A model generated the notes under the pieces. It had not been told where the DNA came from. It did not search any database and saw nothing but the letters and a program-made list of their open reading frames with translations. A program made the position numbers and the translations under genes. Below are positions 1-5,172 of a DNA stretch of 5,172 nucleotides, in pieces; within the stretch, counting starts at the first letter, position 1; every line of letters starts with the position of its first letter. Source of the stretch: Chloroflexota bacterium (GTDB taxonomy: Bacteria; Chloroflexota; Anaerolineae; 4572-78); assembly GCA_024278015.1 (NCBI GenBank), contig JAJRUC010000114.1:1-5172 (forward strand). The letters run 5' to 3'.

Positions 1-744
1 CTGCTGGCTTCGGTGTCAAAGGCCAGGCCCAAAATTGCCGATTACCCCTTCACCACCTTGCAGCCGAATTTGGGCATGGTGCTGGTGGATGACCGGGATT
101 TTGTGCTGGCCGATATTCCGGGCCTGGTTGAGGGCGCGCACGCCGGTATTGGCTTGGGGCATCGGTTTTTGCGGCATGTAGAGCGCACCCGCCTGCTCAT
201 TCATTTGCTGGATGGCGCATCGCAAAACTCACTGGCCGATTTTGGGCAAATTCAGGCCGAATTGCGGCAGTACAAGCCGGTTTTGGCCGAAAAACCGCAA
301 ATTATCGTTCTGAATAAAAAGGATTTGCCATTTGCCGCCGCACATTGGCAAGCGATACAGACTCAGGCCCAGGCCTTGAACTTCCCGGCGATGTTTATTT
401 CGGCGGTGACGCAAGATGGAGTGCAGGACTTGATGCGCCTTGTGGCCGATAAACTGGCTGTTTTGCCCAAATCAACCCCCGTCGTGGCGGTTGAAACGCC
501 CGTTTTTACCCTGGCAGGTGAAGCCCCCTTCCATGTAGAAAAGCGGGCCGACGGCAATTATTACGTGACCGGCGCAGACGTTGAACAACTGGTGGCCCAA
601 ACCTACTGGAACATTGACGAAGCCGTGAACCGCGCTCATTTGCAATTGGGAAAAATGGGCGTGTTGGATGCCCTGAAGTCGGCGGGCGTTGAACCCGGCG
701 ATACGGTTTTTTTGGCCGATATGGAACTGGAGTGGATGTGGTGA
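1..744 (+). CDS. obg: GTPase Obg/CgtA, 3' part (start lies before the window)
   Basis: Obg is an essential GTPase that binds the large ribosomal subunit and acts in its assembly and in stress signalling. The reading frame is open from base 1, so the gene is cut by the window edge; an in-frame GTG at 13 is not the start. Of about 420-430 residues usual for the family, 247 are visible; the glycine-rich Obg fold and the P-loop, which should immediately precede the first residue, are missing. Visible GTPase motifs (numbered from the window start) are the switch I region PFTTL (16-20), G3 DIPGLVEGA (38-46), G4 NKKD (105-108) and G5 SAV (134-136). Residues about 168-247 form the OCT domain (GDTV near the end), found in only some Obg lineages. 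The TGA stop overlaps the proposed nadD start (GTGA), so the two are probably coupled. Identification is secure. Confidence 0.96.
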   Translation: MLASVSKARPKIADYPFTTLQPNLGMVLVDDRDFVLADIPGLVEGAHAGIGLGHRFLRHVERTRLLIHLLDGASQNSLADFGQIQAELRQYKPVLAEKPQIIVLNKKDLPFAAAHWQAIQTQAQALNFPAMFISAVTQDGVQDLMRLVADKLAVLPKSTPVVAVETPVFTLAGEAPFHVEKRADGNYYVTGADVEQLVAQTYWNIDEAVNRAHLQLGKMGVLDALKSAGVEPGDTVFLADMELEWMW

Positions 745-1340
745 GGGTAGGGGTGTTGGGCGGCACGTTTGACCCCGTCCATAACGGGCATCTGGCCGTG
801 GCCGAAACGGTTTTCCACGCCTTGCATTTGCAGCGGATTTTGTTTGTGCCCGCAGGTGAGCCGCCCCACAAAACCAGCCGGCGCATCACCCCCATAGCGC
901 ATCGGGTGCAGATGGTTTCTTTGGCGATTGCCGATAGACCGGAATTTGCGTTGTCTTTAATTGATGTGGCAAGGCCGGGGCCGCATTATTCAGTTGACAC
1001 CGTGCGCCTGGCGCGGCAAGCGCATCAGGCCTCAAAAGACGATTGTTTTTTTGTGACGGGCGCAGACGCGCTCATCGATTTGCCGGATTGGCATCTTCCG
1101 CAACAGTTGTTGAGCCTGTGCCGGCTGGCGGTTGCGCATCGGCCGGGCTATCAACCGGATATAGCCGCCCTAAGCCGCCGGTTGCCGCTTTTGCCGGAGC
1201 GCATTGTTTGGGTAGAGATGCCCGGCATCCCCATTTCGGCCACAGCCGTGCGGGCCGGGGTCAAGCGCAAGCAGTCGATAGCCGGGGTTGTGCCGGCGGC
1301 CGTGGCCGATTACATTGCAGCCCAAAACTTGTACAGATAA
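741..1340 (+). CDS. nadD: Nicotinate-nucleotide adenylyltransferase NadD
   Basis: Joins nicotinate mononucleotide and ATP to give nicotinate adenine dinucleotide, a core step of NAD synthesis in the cytoplasm. The 199-residue length is normal. The nucleotidyltransferase motif GGTFDPVHNGH lies at residues 7-17, PAGEPPHK at 37-44, GADALIDLPDW at 107-117, and the second ATP-binding motif ISATAVR (ISxTxxR type) at 165-171. Three in-frame GTG codons (732, 738, 741) are possible starts. I chose 741 because the protein then begins MRVGVLGGTFDP, as family members do, because GGAG at 729-732 lies 8 nt upstream, and because this start overlaps the obg stop as GTGA, typical of coupled genes. A longer frame from 732 would add only three residues. 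It is followed by a strong terminator, so it probably ends the obg-nadD transcript. Confidence 0.95.
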   Translation: MRVGVLGGTFDPVHNGHLAVAETVFHALHLQRILFVPAGEPPHKTSRRITPIAHRVQMVSLAIADRPEFALSLIDVARPGPHYSVDTVRLARQAHQASKDDCFFVTGADALIDLPDWHLPQQLLSLCRLAVAHRPGYQPDIAALSRRLPLLPERIVWVEMPGIPISATAVRAGVKRKQSIAGVVPAAVADYIAAQNLYR

Positions 1341-1355
1341 ATCGGTTAAAGTGCA

Positions 1356-1393
1356 AAAAAGGCCAAATTCCCGGTCTGGAATTTAGCCTTTTT
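1356..1393. terminator. Bidirectional intrinsic terminator between nadD and the zinc-ribbon gene
   Basis: Arms 1356-1371 and 1378-1393 pair over 16 positions with one mismatch (C1364/A1385) around the 6-nt loop CGGTCT. The outer part is A-rich on the left and T-rich on the right, so each strand reads a GC-containing stem followed by a U run. It lies 15 bp after the nadD stop and 23 bp after the stop of the minus-strand gene, which is the right place to end both converging transcripts. Confidence 0.9.
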
Positions 1394-1416
1394 GAGTCCG
1401 GCGCAGCAGTGTGGCG

Positions 1417-1677
1417 CTATTTGGCTTTCTTTTTGGCGGCCTTCATTTTGGCCTTCGCTTTTTGCACCTCAACCAGTCCGGATTCAATTTCCTCCCGGAC
1501 GGCATCCATATCGTTTTGCATTTGCGATACAGATACCTTGTTTACGGCCTTGCAGGCCGGGCAGTGAGCCTGGTAATATTTTGGCTTCTTCACTTTTAGC
1601 TGTTTCAGCTCCAGCCCAACGATAATCGGGTCCAACTCCATGCGGCGTCCGCATTTAAAACATGTATGATGAATCAT
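1417..1677 (-). CDS. Small zinc-ribbon protein with lysine-rich tail, function unknown
   Basis: I do not recognise a characterised family. The 86-residue product has two CxxC knuckles, C6-C9 (CFKC) and C39-C42 (CPAC), about 30 residues apart, which should bind one zinc ion as a zinc ribbon. H38 precedes the second knuckle. Residues about 50-72 look helical and charged, and the tail from 73 to 86 alternates Lys and Ala (9 Lys in 14 residues), like the basic tails of nucleic-acid-binding proteins. There is no signal peptide or membrane segment. The ATG at 1677 is preceded by AGGAGG (1687-1682) at a 4-nt gap, a strong site that fixes the start. It lies 57 bp downstream of the transporter gene on the same strand and may have its own promoter. 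A role in RNA or DNA binding is inference only. Confidence 0.82.
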   Translation of the reverse strand: MIHHTCFKCGRRMELDPIIVGLELKQLKVKKPKYYQAHCPACKAVNKVSVSQMQNDMDAVREEIESGLVEVQKAKAKMKAAKKKAK

Positions 1678-1681
1678 GGTG

Positions 1682-1687
1682 CCTCCT
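1682..1687 (-). promoter_or_regulatory. Ribosome binding site of the zinc-ribbon gene
   Basis: On the minus strand the sequence reads AGGAGGCACC followed by ATG: a full Shine-Dalgarno core, 4 nt from the start codon. It supports translation of this small ORF and decides its start. Confidence 0.8.
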
Positions 1688-1733
1688 GGGCGGCTGAATG
1701 GTGAACGACCCTATACAAGCAAGGTTCACAGAT

Positions 1734-1742
1734 ATTATAGCA
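1734..1742 (-). promoter_or_regulatory. Possible extended -10 promoter for the zinc-ribbon gene
   Basis: The minus strand reads TGCTATAAT, a perfect -10 hexamer with the TGn extension, across the last codons of the transporter gene. No good -35 is seen (nearest is TTGGTG at a 19-bp gap), which extended -10 promoters can do without. Initiation would fall near 1727, giving a leader of about 50 nt with the strong ribosome binding site. The transporter and zinc-ribbon genes might otherwise be one transcript. Confidence 0.45.
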
Positions 1743-2610
1743 AGACAGTCACGATTCCACCAAGTGTGATGAGGACGCCCGTGATGGCGGTGGGGCCGGG
1801 GATTTCGTGTAGAAATATTATCCCCAAAATAATGCCCCCCGTTACCTCTTGAGAGGCAATGAGGTTGGCGTAAGTAGCGTTCATTTGGCGAATAGCTGCG
1901 TTGTAAAGCGTGTGTCCCAACCCCAACGGCAAAATACCCAAAACCACCAGCGAGATAATCTGCCGCCATCCATAGCCGGTTGGCGTGGCCGTGGCTATCG
2001 CCGCCGGGGCTATCCACAGCGCGGCCAGCAAATATATAAAAAAAGTGTAGGTCAGCAAGGGATACTTCTCCCGTTGCGACCGGCCCGCCACGGAATACAA
2101 CCCGAACGCAATAGCGGAAACCAGGGCCAGCCCGTCGCCGATGAGCATATCGGTGGTCATCGTCGGCTCAAAACCGGCCAATACCCCAATACCCGCCACT
2201 ACAATGAGTATTCCAAACCATTTTCTGGCCGAAAGGGATTCCTTCAAAAAAAGCCACGAAAAAAAAGCCACAAAAACCGGGGCGGTGTACACAATAGTCA
2301 GTGAGTGGGCAATGGTTGTGAATGCTAGCGAGGCGATATAACTGCCGAAATGGATAGCCGTGATAAAGCCGAAGGCCAGAAACTTCGGCAAATTGTCGAC
2401 CGAAATGCGGGGCCATTTTCTTTGCCAGGCGGCTATGACCCCCACGGTGGCGGCGGCCAGCAAAATGCGCCAGGCCGTAATCTCGTAGGCCGAAAGCGGG
2501 GCGGCCCAGCGCACCAAAACCGGGCTGGTGGAAAAGAGGATAACGGCAATGACGGCCAATACAATCCCCCGATTTTTGGAACCGGATTGTGACACAGCAA
2601 CATTATTCAT
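1735..2610 (-). CDS. EamA-family (DMT superfamily) transporter
   Basis: An inner-membrane protein of 291 residues made of two EamA repeats (about 16-146 and 158-290) with ten predicted hydrophobic helices: roughly 15-35, 42-61, 76-95, 98-121, 128-147, 157-176, 186-207, 217-235, 250-267 and 272-291. Typical family features are WRILLAA after helix 2 begins, TIVYTAPVF in helix 4, FLKESL closing the first repeat and FLHEIPGP before the last helix. Members export or import amino acids, nucleosides or other small metabolites; the substrate cannot be told from sequence. An in-frame TTG at 2622 would add four residues but sits directly against GGAGG with no gap. I prefer ATG at 2610, preceded by AAGG (3-nt gap) and GGAGG (12-nt gap), neither ideal. 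No terminator separates it from the zinc-ribbon gene, so read-through is likely. Confidence 0.92.
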   Translation of the reverse strand: MNNVAVSQSGSKNRGIVLAVIAVILFSTSPVLVRWAAPLSAYEITAWRILLAAATVGVIAAWQRKWPRISVDNLPKFLAFGFITAIHFGSYIASLAFTTIAHSLTIVYTAPVFVAFFSWLFLKESLSARKWFGILIVVAGIGVLAGFEPTMTTDMLIGDGLALVSAIAFGLYSVAGRSQREKYPLLTYTFFIYLLAALWIAPAAIATATPTGYGWRQIISLVVLGILPLGLGHTLYNAAIRQMNATYANLIASQEVTGGIILGIIFLHEIPGPTAITGVLITLGGIVTVLL

Positions 2611-2615
2611 AAGCC

Positions 2616-2644
2616 TTGACAACCTCCGGCCCGCCGGTTATAAT
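2616..2644 (+). promoter_or_regulatory. Consensus sigma70 promoter for the superoxide dismutase gene
   Basis: TTGACA (2616-2621), a spacer of exactly 17 bp, and TATAAT (2639-2644) match the housekeeping consensus at all 12 positions. Transcription should begin near 2651, leaving a leader of about 140 nt before the sodA start codon. The -35 element lies within the translation-initiation region of the divergent transporter gene. Confidence 0.85.
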
Positions 2645-2724
2645 CTCGTCTGCTTAAATTTCCTGCTCAGTATGTGAATAAATTTGCCCAAAAGAGAATC
2701 AGGCGACACTGTAACATTAAAGTG

Positions 2725-2740
2725 CTGTTTCAGCAAACAG
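2725..2740 (+). other. Small hairpin in the sodA leader
   Basis: CTGTTT (2725-2730) and AAACAG (2735-2740) form a perfect 6-bp stem with the loop CAGC. A competing 5-bp stem TGCTG/CAGCA... uses 2723-2727 and 2731-2735, so the two foldings exclude each other. It is short, and no known riboswitch fold is recognised around it. Confidence 0.4.
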
Positions 2741-2791
2741 ACGCATAATTTAAATCAATGATAATTTTTGTATCTTTACAAGGAGAAACGA

Positions 2792-3385
<594 letters not shown>

Positions 3386-3417
3386 AAGCCGACTTCACAG
3401 GTTTACCGTAAACACCG

Positions 3418-3443
3418 ACCGGCCTTTGGGGGCCGGTTTTTTT
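3418..3443 (+). terminator. Intrinsic terminator of sodA
   Basis: ACCGGCC (3418-3424) pairs perfectly with GGCCGGT (3431-3437) around a 6-nt loop, and the stem runs into seven T residues (3437-3443). It lies 32 bp after the sodA stop. Confidence 0.93.
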
Positions 3444-3600
3444 GCGCAAACAATACCCCAGGTTAAAAATCAAGGCTCTTCTGGATTTCAAGGGGGTTTG
3501 CGACAATCTATGTGTTTGTCCTGTGCAGGGGCGCGCCCCGGCGATGATTATTTTCCATCCCCCTGAGGGCCTGTTGAGCCAAAATTAATCTGAATACGGG
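3444..3600. other. Gene-free stretch between sodA terminator and ferredoxin promoter
   Basis: No credible coding region is seen; an open frame across 3372-3566 has no ribosome binding site and crosses the terminator. The stretch contains the perfect 12-bp palindrome GGGGCGCGCCCC (3528-3539), a GACAA/TTGTC inverted pair (3502-3506, 3516-3520), and a small CCCT/AGGG inverted pair near 3561-3569. None is followed by a T run, so they are not terminators. Confidence 0.5.
3528..3539. repeat. Perfect 12-bp GC palindrome
   Basis: GGGGCGCGCCCC reads the same on both strands and sits in otherwise AT-richer intergenic sequence. It could be the core of a dispersed extragenic palindromic element or a chance site; one copy in this window cannot decide. 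Confidence 0.4.
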
Positions 3601-3629
3601 TTGACATTTTTGCGCCTTTTCATTACAAT
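3601..3629 (+). promoter_or_regulatory. Sigma70-type promoter for the ferredoxin gene
   Basis: TTGACA (3601-3606), a 17-bp spacer and TACAAT (3624-3629) match the consensus at 11 of 12 positions. Initiation near 3636 would give a leader of about 47 nt before the start codon. Confidence 0.85.
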
Positions 3630-3668
3630 GGAAAAGTATCAGGTTGCTTATCGATTGACATTATTTCG

Positions 3669-3674
3669 AGGAGG
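3669..3674 (+). promoter_or_regulatory. Strong ribosome binding site of the ferredoxin gene
   Basis: AGGAGG lies 8 nt before the ATG at 3683, a full Shine-Dalgarno core at good spacing. With the near-consensus promoter it points to high expression. Confidence 0.8.
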
Positions 3675-3682
3675 AAATATAG

Positions 3683-3997
3683 ATGACTCACGTTATTACC
3701 GCAATTTGTACCAGAGAGGGTGACTGCGTAGAAGTTTGCCCCGTCGATTGTATCGTCCCCGGCCCCACCGATAACGGCGACTGGAATGATCTGTTCTTTA
3801 TCGACCCGGATACCTGCATCGACTGCGGCGCTTGCGTTCCCGTTTGTCCGCCGGAAGCTATCTTCCCGGAAGAAGATGTTCCCGCCGAAAACGAAAGCGA
3901 CACTGAACGCAACGCCGTCTTCTTTACCGACGGCCCCGGCTACTGGGATTACGACCTGGAAGAAGAACGCGCCACCTTTAAAGGCAACCCGAAATAA
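3683..3997 (+). CDS. Dicluster ferredoxin, probably 3Fe-4S/4Fe-4S type
   Basis: A small cytoplasmic electron carrier of 104 residues. Cysteines are C9, C15, C19-Pro, C23, then C45, C48, C51 and C55-Pro. The second group (CIDCGACVPVCP) is a complete CxxCxxCxxxCP motif. The first reads C9-xx-E12-xx-C15-xxx-C19-P: the spacing of an ordinary 4Fe-4S motif, but the second cysteine is replaced by Glu. By the family's crossed ligation, C19, C45, C48 and C51 should hold one 4Fe-4S cluster, and C9, C15 and C55 a 3Fe-4S cluster or a 4Fe-4S cluster with a non-cysteine ligand. Residues 24-44 form a linker longer than in small clostridial ferredoxins. AIFPEEDVP at 59-67 resembles seven-iron ferredoxins of the Thermus and Azotobacter kind. 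The C-terminal half is acidic. The gene has its own promoter and terminator. The redox partner is unknown. Confidence 0.93.
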   Translation: MTHVITAICTREGDCVEVCPVDCIVPGPTDNGDWNDLFFIDPDTCIDCGACVPVCPPEAIFPEEDVPAENESDTERNAVFFTDGPGYWDYDLEEERATFKGNPK

Positions 3998-4009
3998 ACT
4001 GTGTGCTTC

Positions 4010-4045
4010 AACAAAAAACGCGCTCCCACGAGCGCGTTTTTTGTT
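4010..4045 (+). terminator. Intrinsic terminator of the ferredoxin gene
   Basis: Arms 4010-4025 and 4030-4045 pair perfectly over 16 bp with the loop CCAC. The GC core CGCGCTC/GAGCGCG is flanked by six A on the left and six T on the right, so it would also work on the minus strand. It begins 12 bp after the stop codon. Confidence 0.93.
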
Positions 4046-4057
4046 TAGACGGATTTT

Positions 4058-4075
4058 TCTCTATACTCTCTATAG
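4058..4075 (+). promoter_or_regulatory. Possible promoter region with tandem 9-bp repeat before the deacetylase gene
   Basis: TCTCTATAC (4058-4066) is followed at once by TCTCTATAG (4067-4075). Each copy holds a -10-like hexamer, TATACT at 4062-4067 and TATAGA at 4071-4076. No good -35 is seen; the T-run of the preceding terminator lies in that position. Because a strong terminator stands just upstream, the deacetylase gene needs a promoter here. Confidence 0.4.
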
Positions 4076-4096
4076 AAAAAAACCAAGAGGTGCAAC

Positions 4097-4801
4097 ATGA
4101 CATATACTCCAGAAAAAGCGATGGTCATTATGGCCCATCCGGATGACCCGGAATTTTTTTGCGGCGGATTGACGGCCCAATGGGCCGGCAAGGGCGCCCA
4201 TATTACCTACCTGATTTTAACCAGCGGCAACAAGGGCAGCGATGACCCCACAATGACTCCGGAACGCCTGGCCGAAATTCGGCAGGCGGAACAACGCCGG
4301 GCCGCCGCTGTGCTGGGCGTGCAAGACGTGATTTTCTTCGCTGAAAATGACGGCGAGTTGATTCCCGCCCTGGCAATTCGCCGGCAAGTGGTGCGGGAAA
4401 TTCGGGCCGTTAAACCGGAAGCCGTTATTGCCCCCGACCCCACCCGCTACTTTTTTGGAAATACCTATATTAATCACCCCGACCATCGCGCCGCCGGAGA
4501 AATTGCCCTGGGCGCGTTGTTTCCGGCCACCGGCAACCGCATGTATCACCCGGAACTTTTGCAACACGGCTTGCCGCCCCACACCGTGCCCCACATCTTT
4601 CTGGCAAATCCGGCAGAGGTGAATTTGTGGCTGGATATTTCTGCCGAATTTGAGCTGAAACTCAAGGCCATTTTGTGCCATCAAAGCCAGATAAAAGAGC
4701 CGCAACATCTGGCAGACCGCCTGCGCCAACGCAGCAAGGCCATCGATGAATATGGCCGGGAAGTGTATCGGGAGGGCTACCGGCATATCACCATCGGCTA
4801 A
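4097..4801 (+). CDS. PIG-L/LmbE-family zinc-dependent deacetylase
   Basis: Family members remove the acetyl group from N-acetylglucosamine-type substrates, as in mycothiol (MshB) and bacillithiol (BshB) synthesis, natural products and glycolipids. The 234-residue length fits the short bacterial type. The zinc site is visible: AHPDD at residues 13-17 gives H14 and D17 as ligands and D16 as likely general base, and HPDH at 127-130 gives H130 as third ligand. SGNKGSDD (43-50) and the Rossmann-like VIAPDP (110-115) also fit the fold. No signal peptide is seen, so it is cytoplasmic. The ATG at 4097 follows AGAGG (4086-4090) by 6 nt. No clear terminator follows. The substrate cannot be assigned; the neighbouring ligase hints at thiol or glycoside metabolism, which is inference. 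Confidence 0.93.
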   Translation: MTYTPEKAMVIMAHPDDPEFFCGGLTAQWAGKGAHITYLILTSGNKGSDDPTMTPERLAEIRQAEQRRAAAVLGVQDVIFFAENDGELIPALAIRRQVVREIRAVKPEAVIAPDPTRYFFGNTYINHPDHRAAGEIALGALFPATGNRMYHPELLQHGLPPHTVPHIFLANPAEVNLWLDISAEFELKLKAILCHQSQIKEPQHLADRLRQRSKAIDEYGREVYREGYRHITIG

Positions 4802-4839
4802 AAAACCGGCCCGGAATAGAATTGGCCTCAAAAAACCCT

Positions 4840-4867
4840 TTGATAATCCGGCAATCCGTGCTATAAT
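4840..4867 (+). promoter_or_regulatory. Sigma70-type promoter for the glutamate-cysteine ligase-like gene
   Basis: TTGATA (4840-4845), a 16-bp spacer and TATAAT (4862-4867) match the consensus at 11 of 12 positions. Initiation would fall near 4874, about 38 nt before the start codon at 4912. Confidence 0.75.
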
Positions 4868-4873
4868 GCCGCC

Positions 4874-4918
4874 ATGTTTCCCCCGATAATTGAAAAAACA
4901 GGAGCGCGGCCATGTTAG
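4874..4918 (+). CDS. Possible 14-codon upstream ORF overlapping the ligase start
   Basis: ATG at 4874 opens a frame of 14 codons ending in TAG at 4916-4918, four bases past the first codon of the ligase gene and in a different frame. The ATG falls at the expected transcription start of the promoter above, so it would be leaderless; no ribosome binding site precedes it. The peptide (MFPPIIEKTGARPC) resembles nothing I know. It may be chance. Confidence 0.2.
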   Translation: MFPPIIEKTGARPC

Positions 4919-5172
4919 ATGAGTTGACCATTGGTATTGAAGAAGAATACCAGATAATTGATTCGAAAAGCAGAGAACTGACCTCCTACATTCAGGAATT
5001 TCTGGATAAGGGCCGGGTGGTTTTAAGAGACCAGGTTAAGCCGGAATTTATGCAATCTCAGGTAGAGGTGGGCAGCCGCGTTTGTCGAAACATTAAAGAA
5101 GCGCGTCAGGAAGTGGTGCGTTTGCGTAGCATGGTGGCCGAAGTGGCCGAAAAAAACGGGCGGAAGATTGTA
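4912..5172 (+). CDS. GCS2-family glutamate-cysteine ligase / carboxylate-amine ligase, 5' part
   Basis: Only the first 87 codons are in the window; the frame is open to the end. The family usually spans about 360-380 residues. TIGIEEEYQIID at residues 6-17 is the N-terminal signature of GCS2/YbdK-type enzymes, whose acidic residues (E10-E12) line the metal-ATP site. PEFMQSQVEVGSRVC at 44-58 matches the next conserved block, with Q50 and E52 on a predicted active-site strand. From about 60 the chain becomes an amphipathic helix. Such enzymes join an amino acid to the gamma-carboxyl of glutamate or a related acid using ATP, some making gamma-glutamylcysteine. Start: ATG at 4912 follows AGGAG (4900-4904) by 7 nt. 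It lies 110 bp after the deacetylase gene with its own promoter. Whether cysteine is the true substrate cannot be judged. Confidence 0.9.
   Translation, partial: MLDELTIGIEEEYQIIDSKSRELTSYIQEFLDKGRVVLRDQVKPEFMQSQVEVGSRVCRNIKEARQEVVRLRSMVAEVAEKNGRKIV

Noticed and set aside
1043..1567. Plus-strand open frame of 174 codons across the nadD end and beyond
   Set aside because: It overlaps nadD in another frame, crosses the terminator hairpin and the zinc-ribbon gene, has no ribosome binding site and resembles no family.
2700..2791. Riboswitch in the sodA leader
   Set aside because: Only one 6-bp hairpin is seen and no conserved core of a known class is recognisable.
3401..3413. GTTTAC-C-GTAAAC near-palindrome just before the sodA terminator
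   Set aside because: A one-base spacer cannot form a hairpin with six pairs, and its position after a stop codon gives no operator context.
3655..3683. Second TTGACA with TATAGA 17 bp downstream before the ferredoxin
   Set aside because: The -10 would overlap the start codon, so the transcript could not carry the ribosome binding site; the promoter at 3601-3629 is better in every way.
4217..4831. Minus-strand open frame of 204 codons opposite the deacetylase
   Set aside because: Antisense shadow of a clearly recognised gene, low-complexity in composition, without a ribosome binding site.
4802..4861. GGCC-containing inverted pairs after the deacetylase gene as a terminator
   Set aside because: Pairing is poor and no T run follows, so no intrinsic terminator is called.

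Overview
The window reads as ordinary chromosomal DNA of a bacterium. My best guess is a member of the Chloroflexota (Anaerolineae-like). This is inference from the obg-nadD pair, the style of the ferredoxin and small zinc-ribbon proteins, moderate-to-high GC with many GCC/GGC codons, and clear sigma70-type promoters. No rRNA, tRNA, CRISPR array, transposase or phage gene was seen.

Layout. Positions 1-1340 hold the 3' part of obg (ribosome-associated GTPase), translationally coupled through a GTGA overlap to nadD (NAD biosynthesis). A strong hairpin, U-tracted on both strands, separates them from two minus-strand genes: an 86-residue zinc-ribbon protein of unknown role (1417-1677) and, upstream of it on the same strand, a ten-helix EamA-type (DMT) transporter (1735-2610). 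A divergent intergenic region follows, containing a perfect-consensus sigma70 promoter (TTGACA-17-TATAAT). It drives a Mn-type superoxide dismutase (2792-3385) that ends in its own terminator. About 300 bp without a gene follow, with a 12-bp GC palindrome and a second near-consensus promoter. This promoter drives a short dicluster ferredoxin (3683-3997), which also has its own terminator. Next comes a PIG-L/LmbE-family zinc deacetylase (4097-4801). Finally, behind another good promoter, the first 87 codons of a GCS2-family glutamate-cysteine ligase-like enzyme (from 4912) run off the window.

How the genes fit together. The left part is housekeeping (ribosome assembly and NAD supply). The right part is a run of separately promoted, mostly single-gene units with a redox flavour: superoxide removal, electron transfer, and a deacetylase next to a glutamate-cysteine ligase-like enzyme. 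The last pair could belong to low-molecular-weight thiol or amide metabolism, but that is only suggested by adjacency. I found no convincing previously undescribed system. The points most worth checking are the Glu in place of the second cluster-I cysteine of the ferredoxin, the regulatory architecture before sodA, the uncharacterised zinc-ribbon protein, and the tiny overlapping upstream ORF before the ligase.
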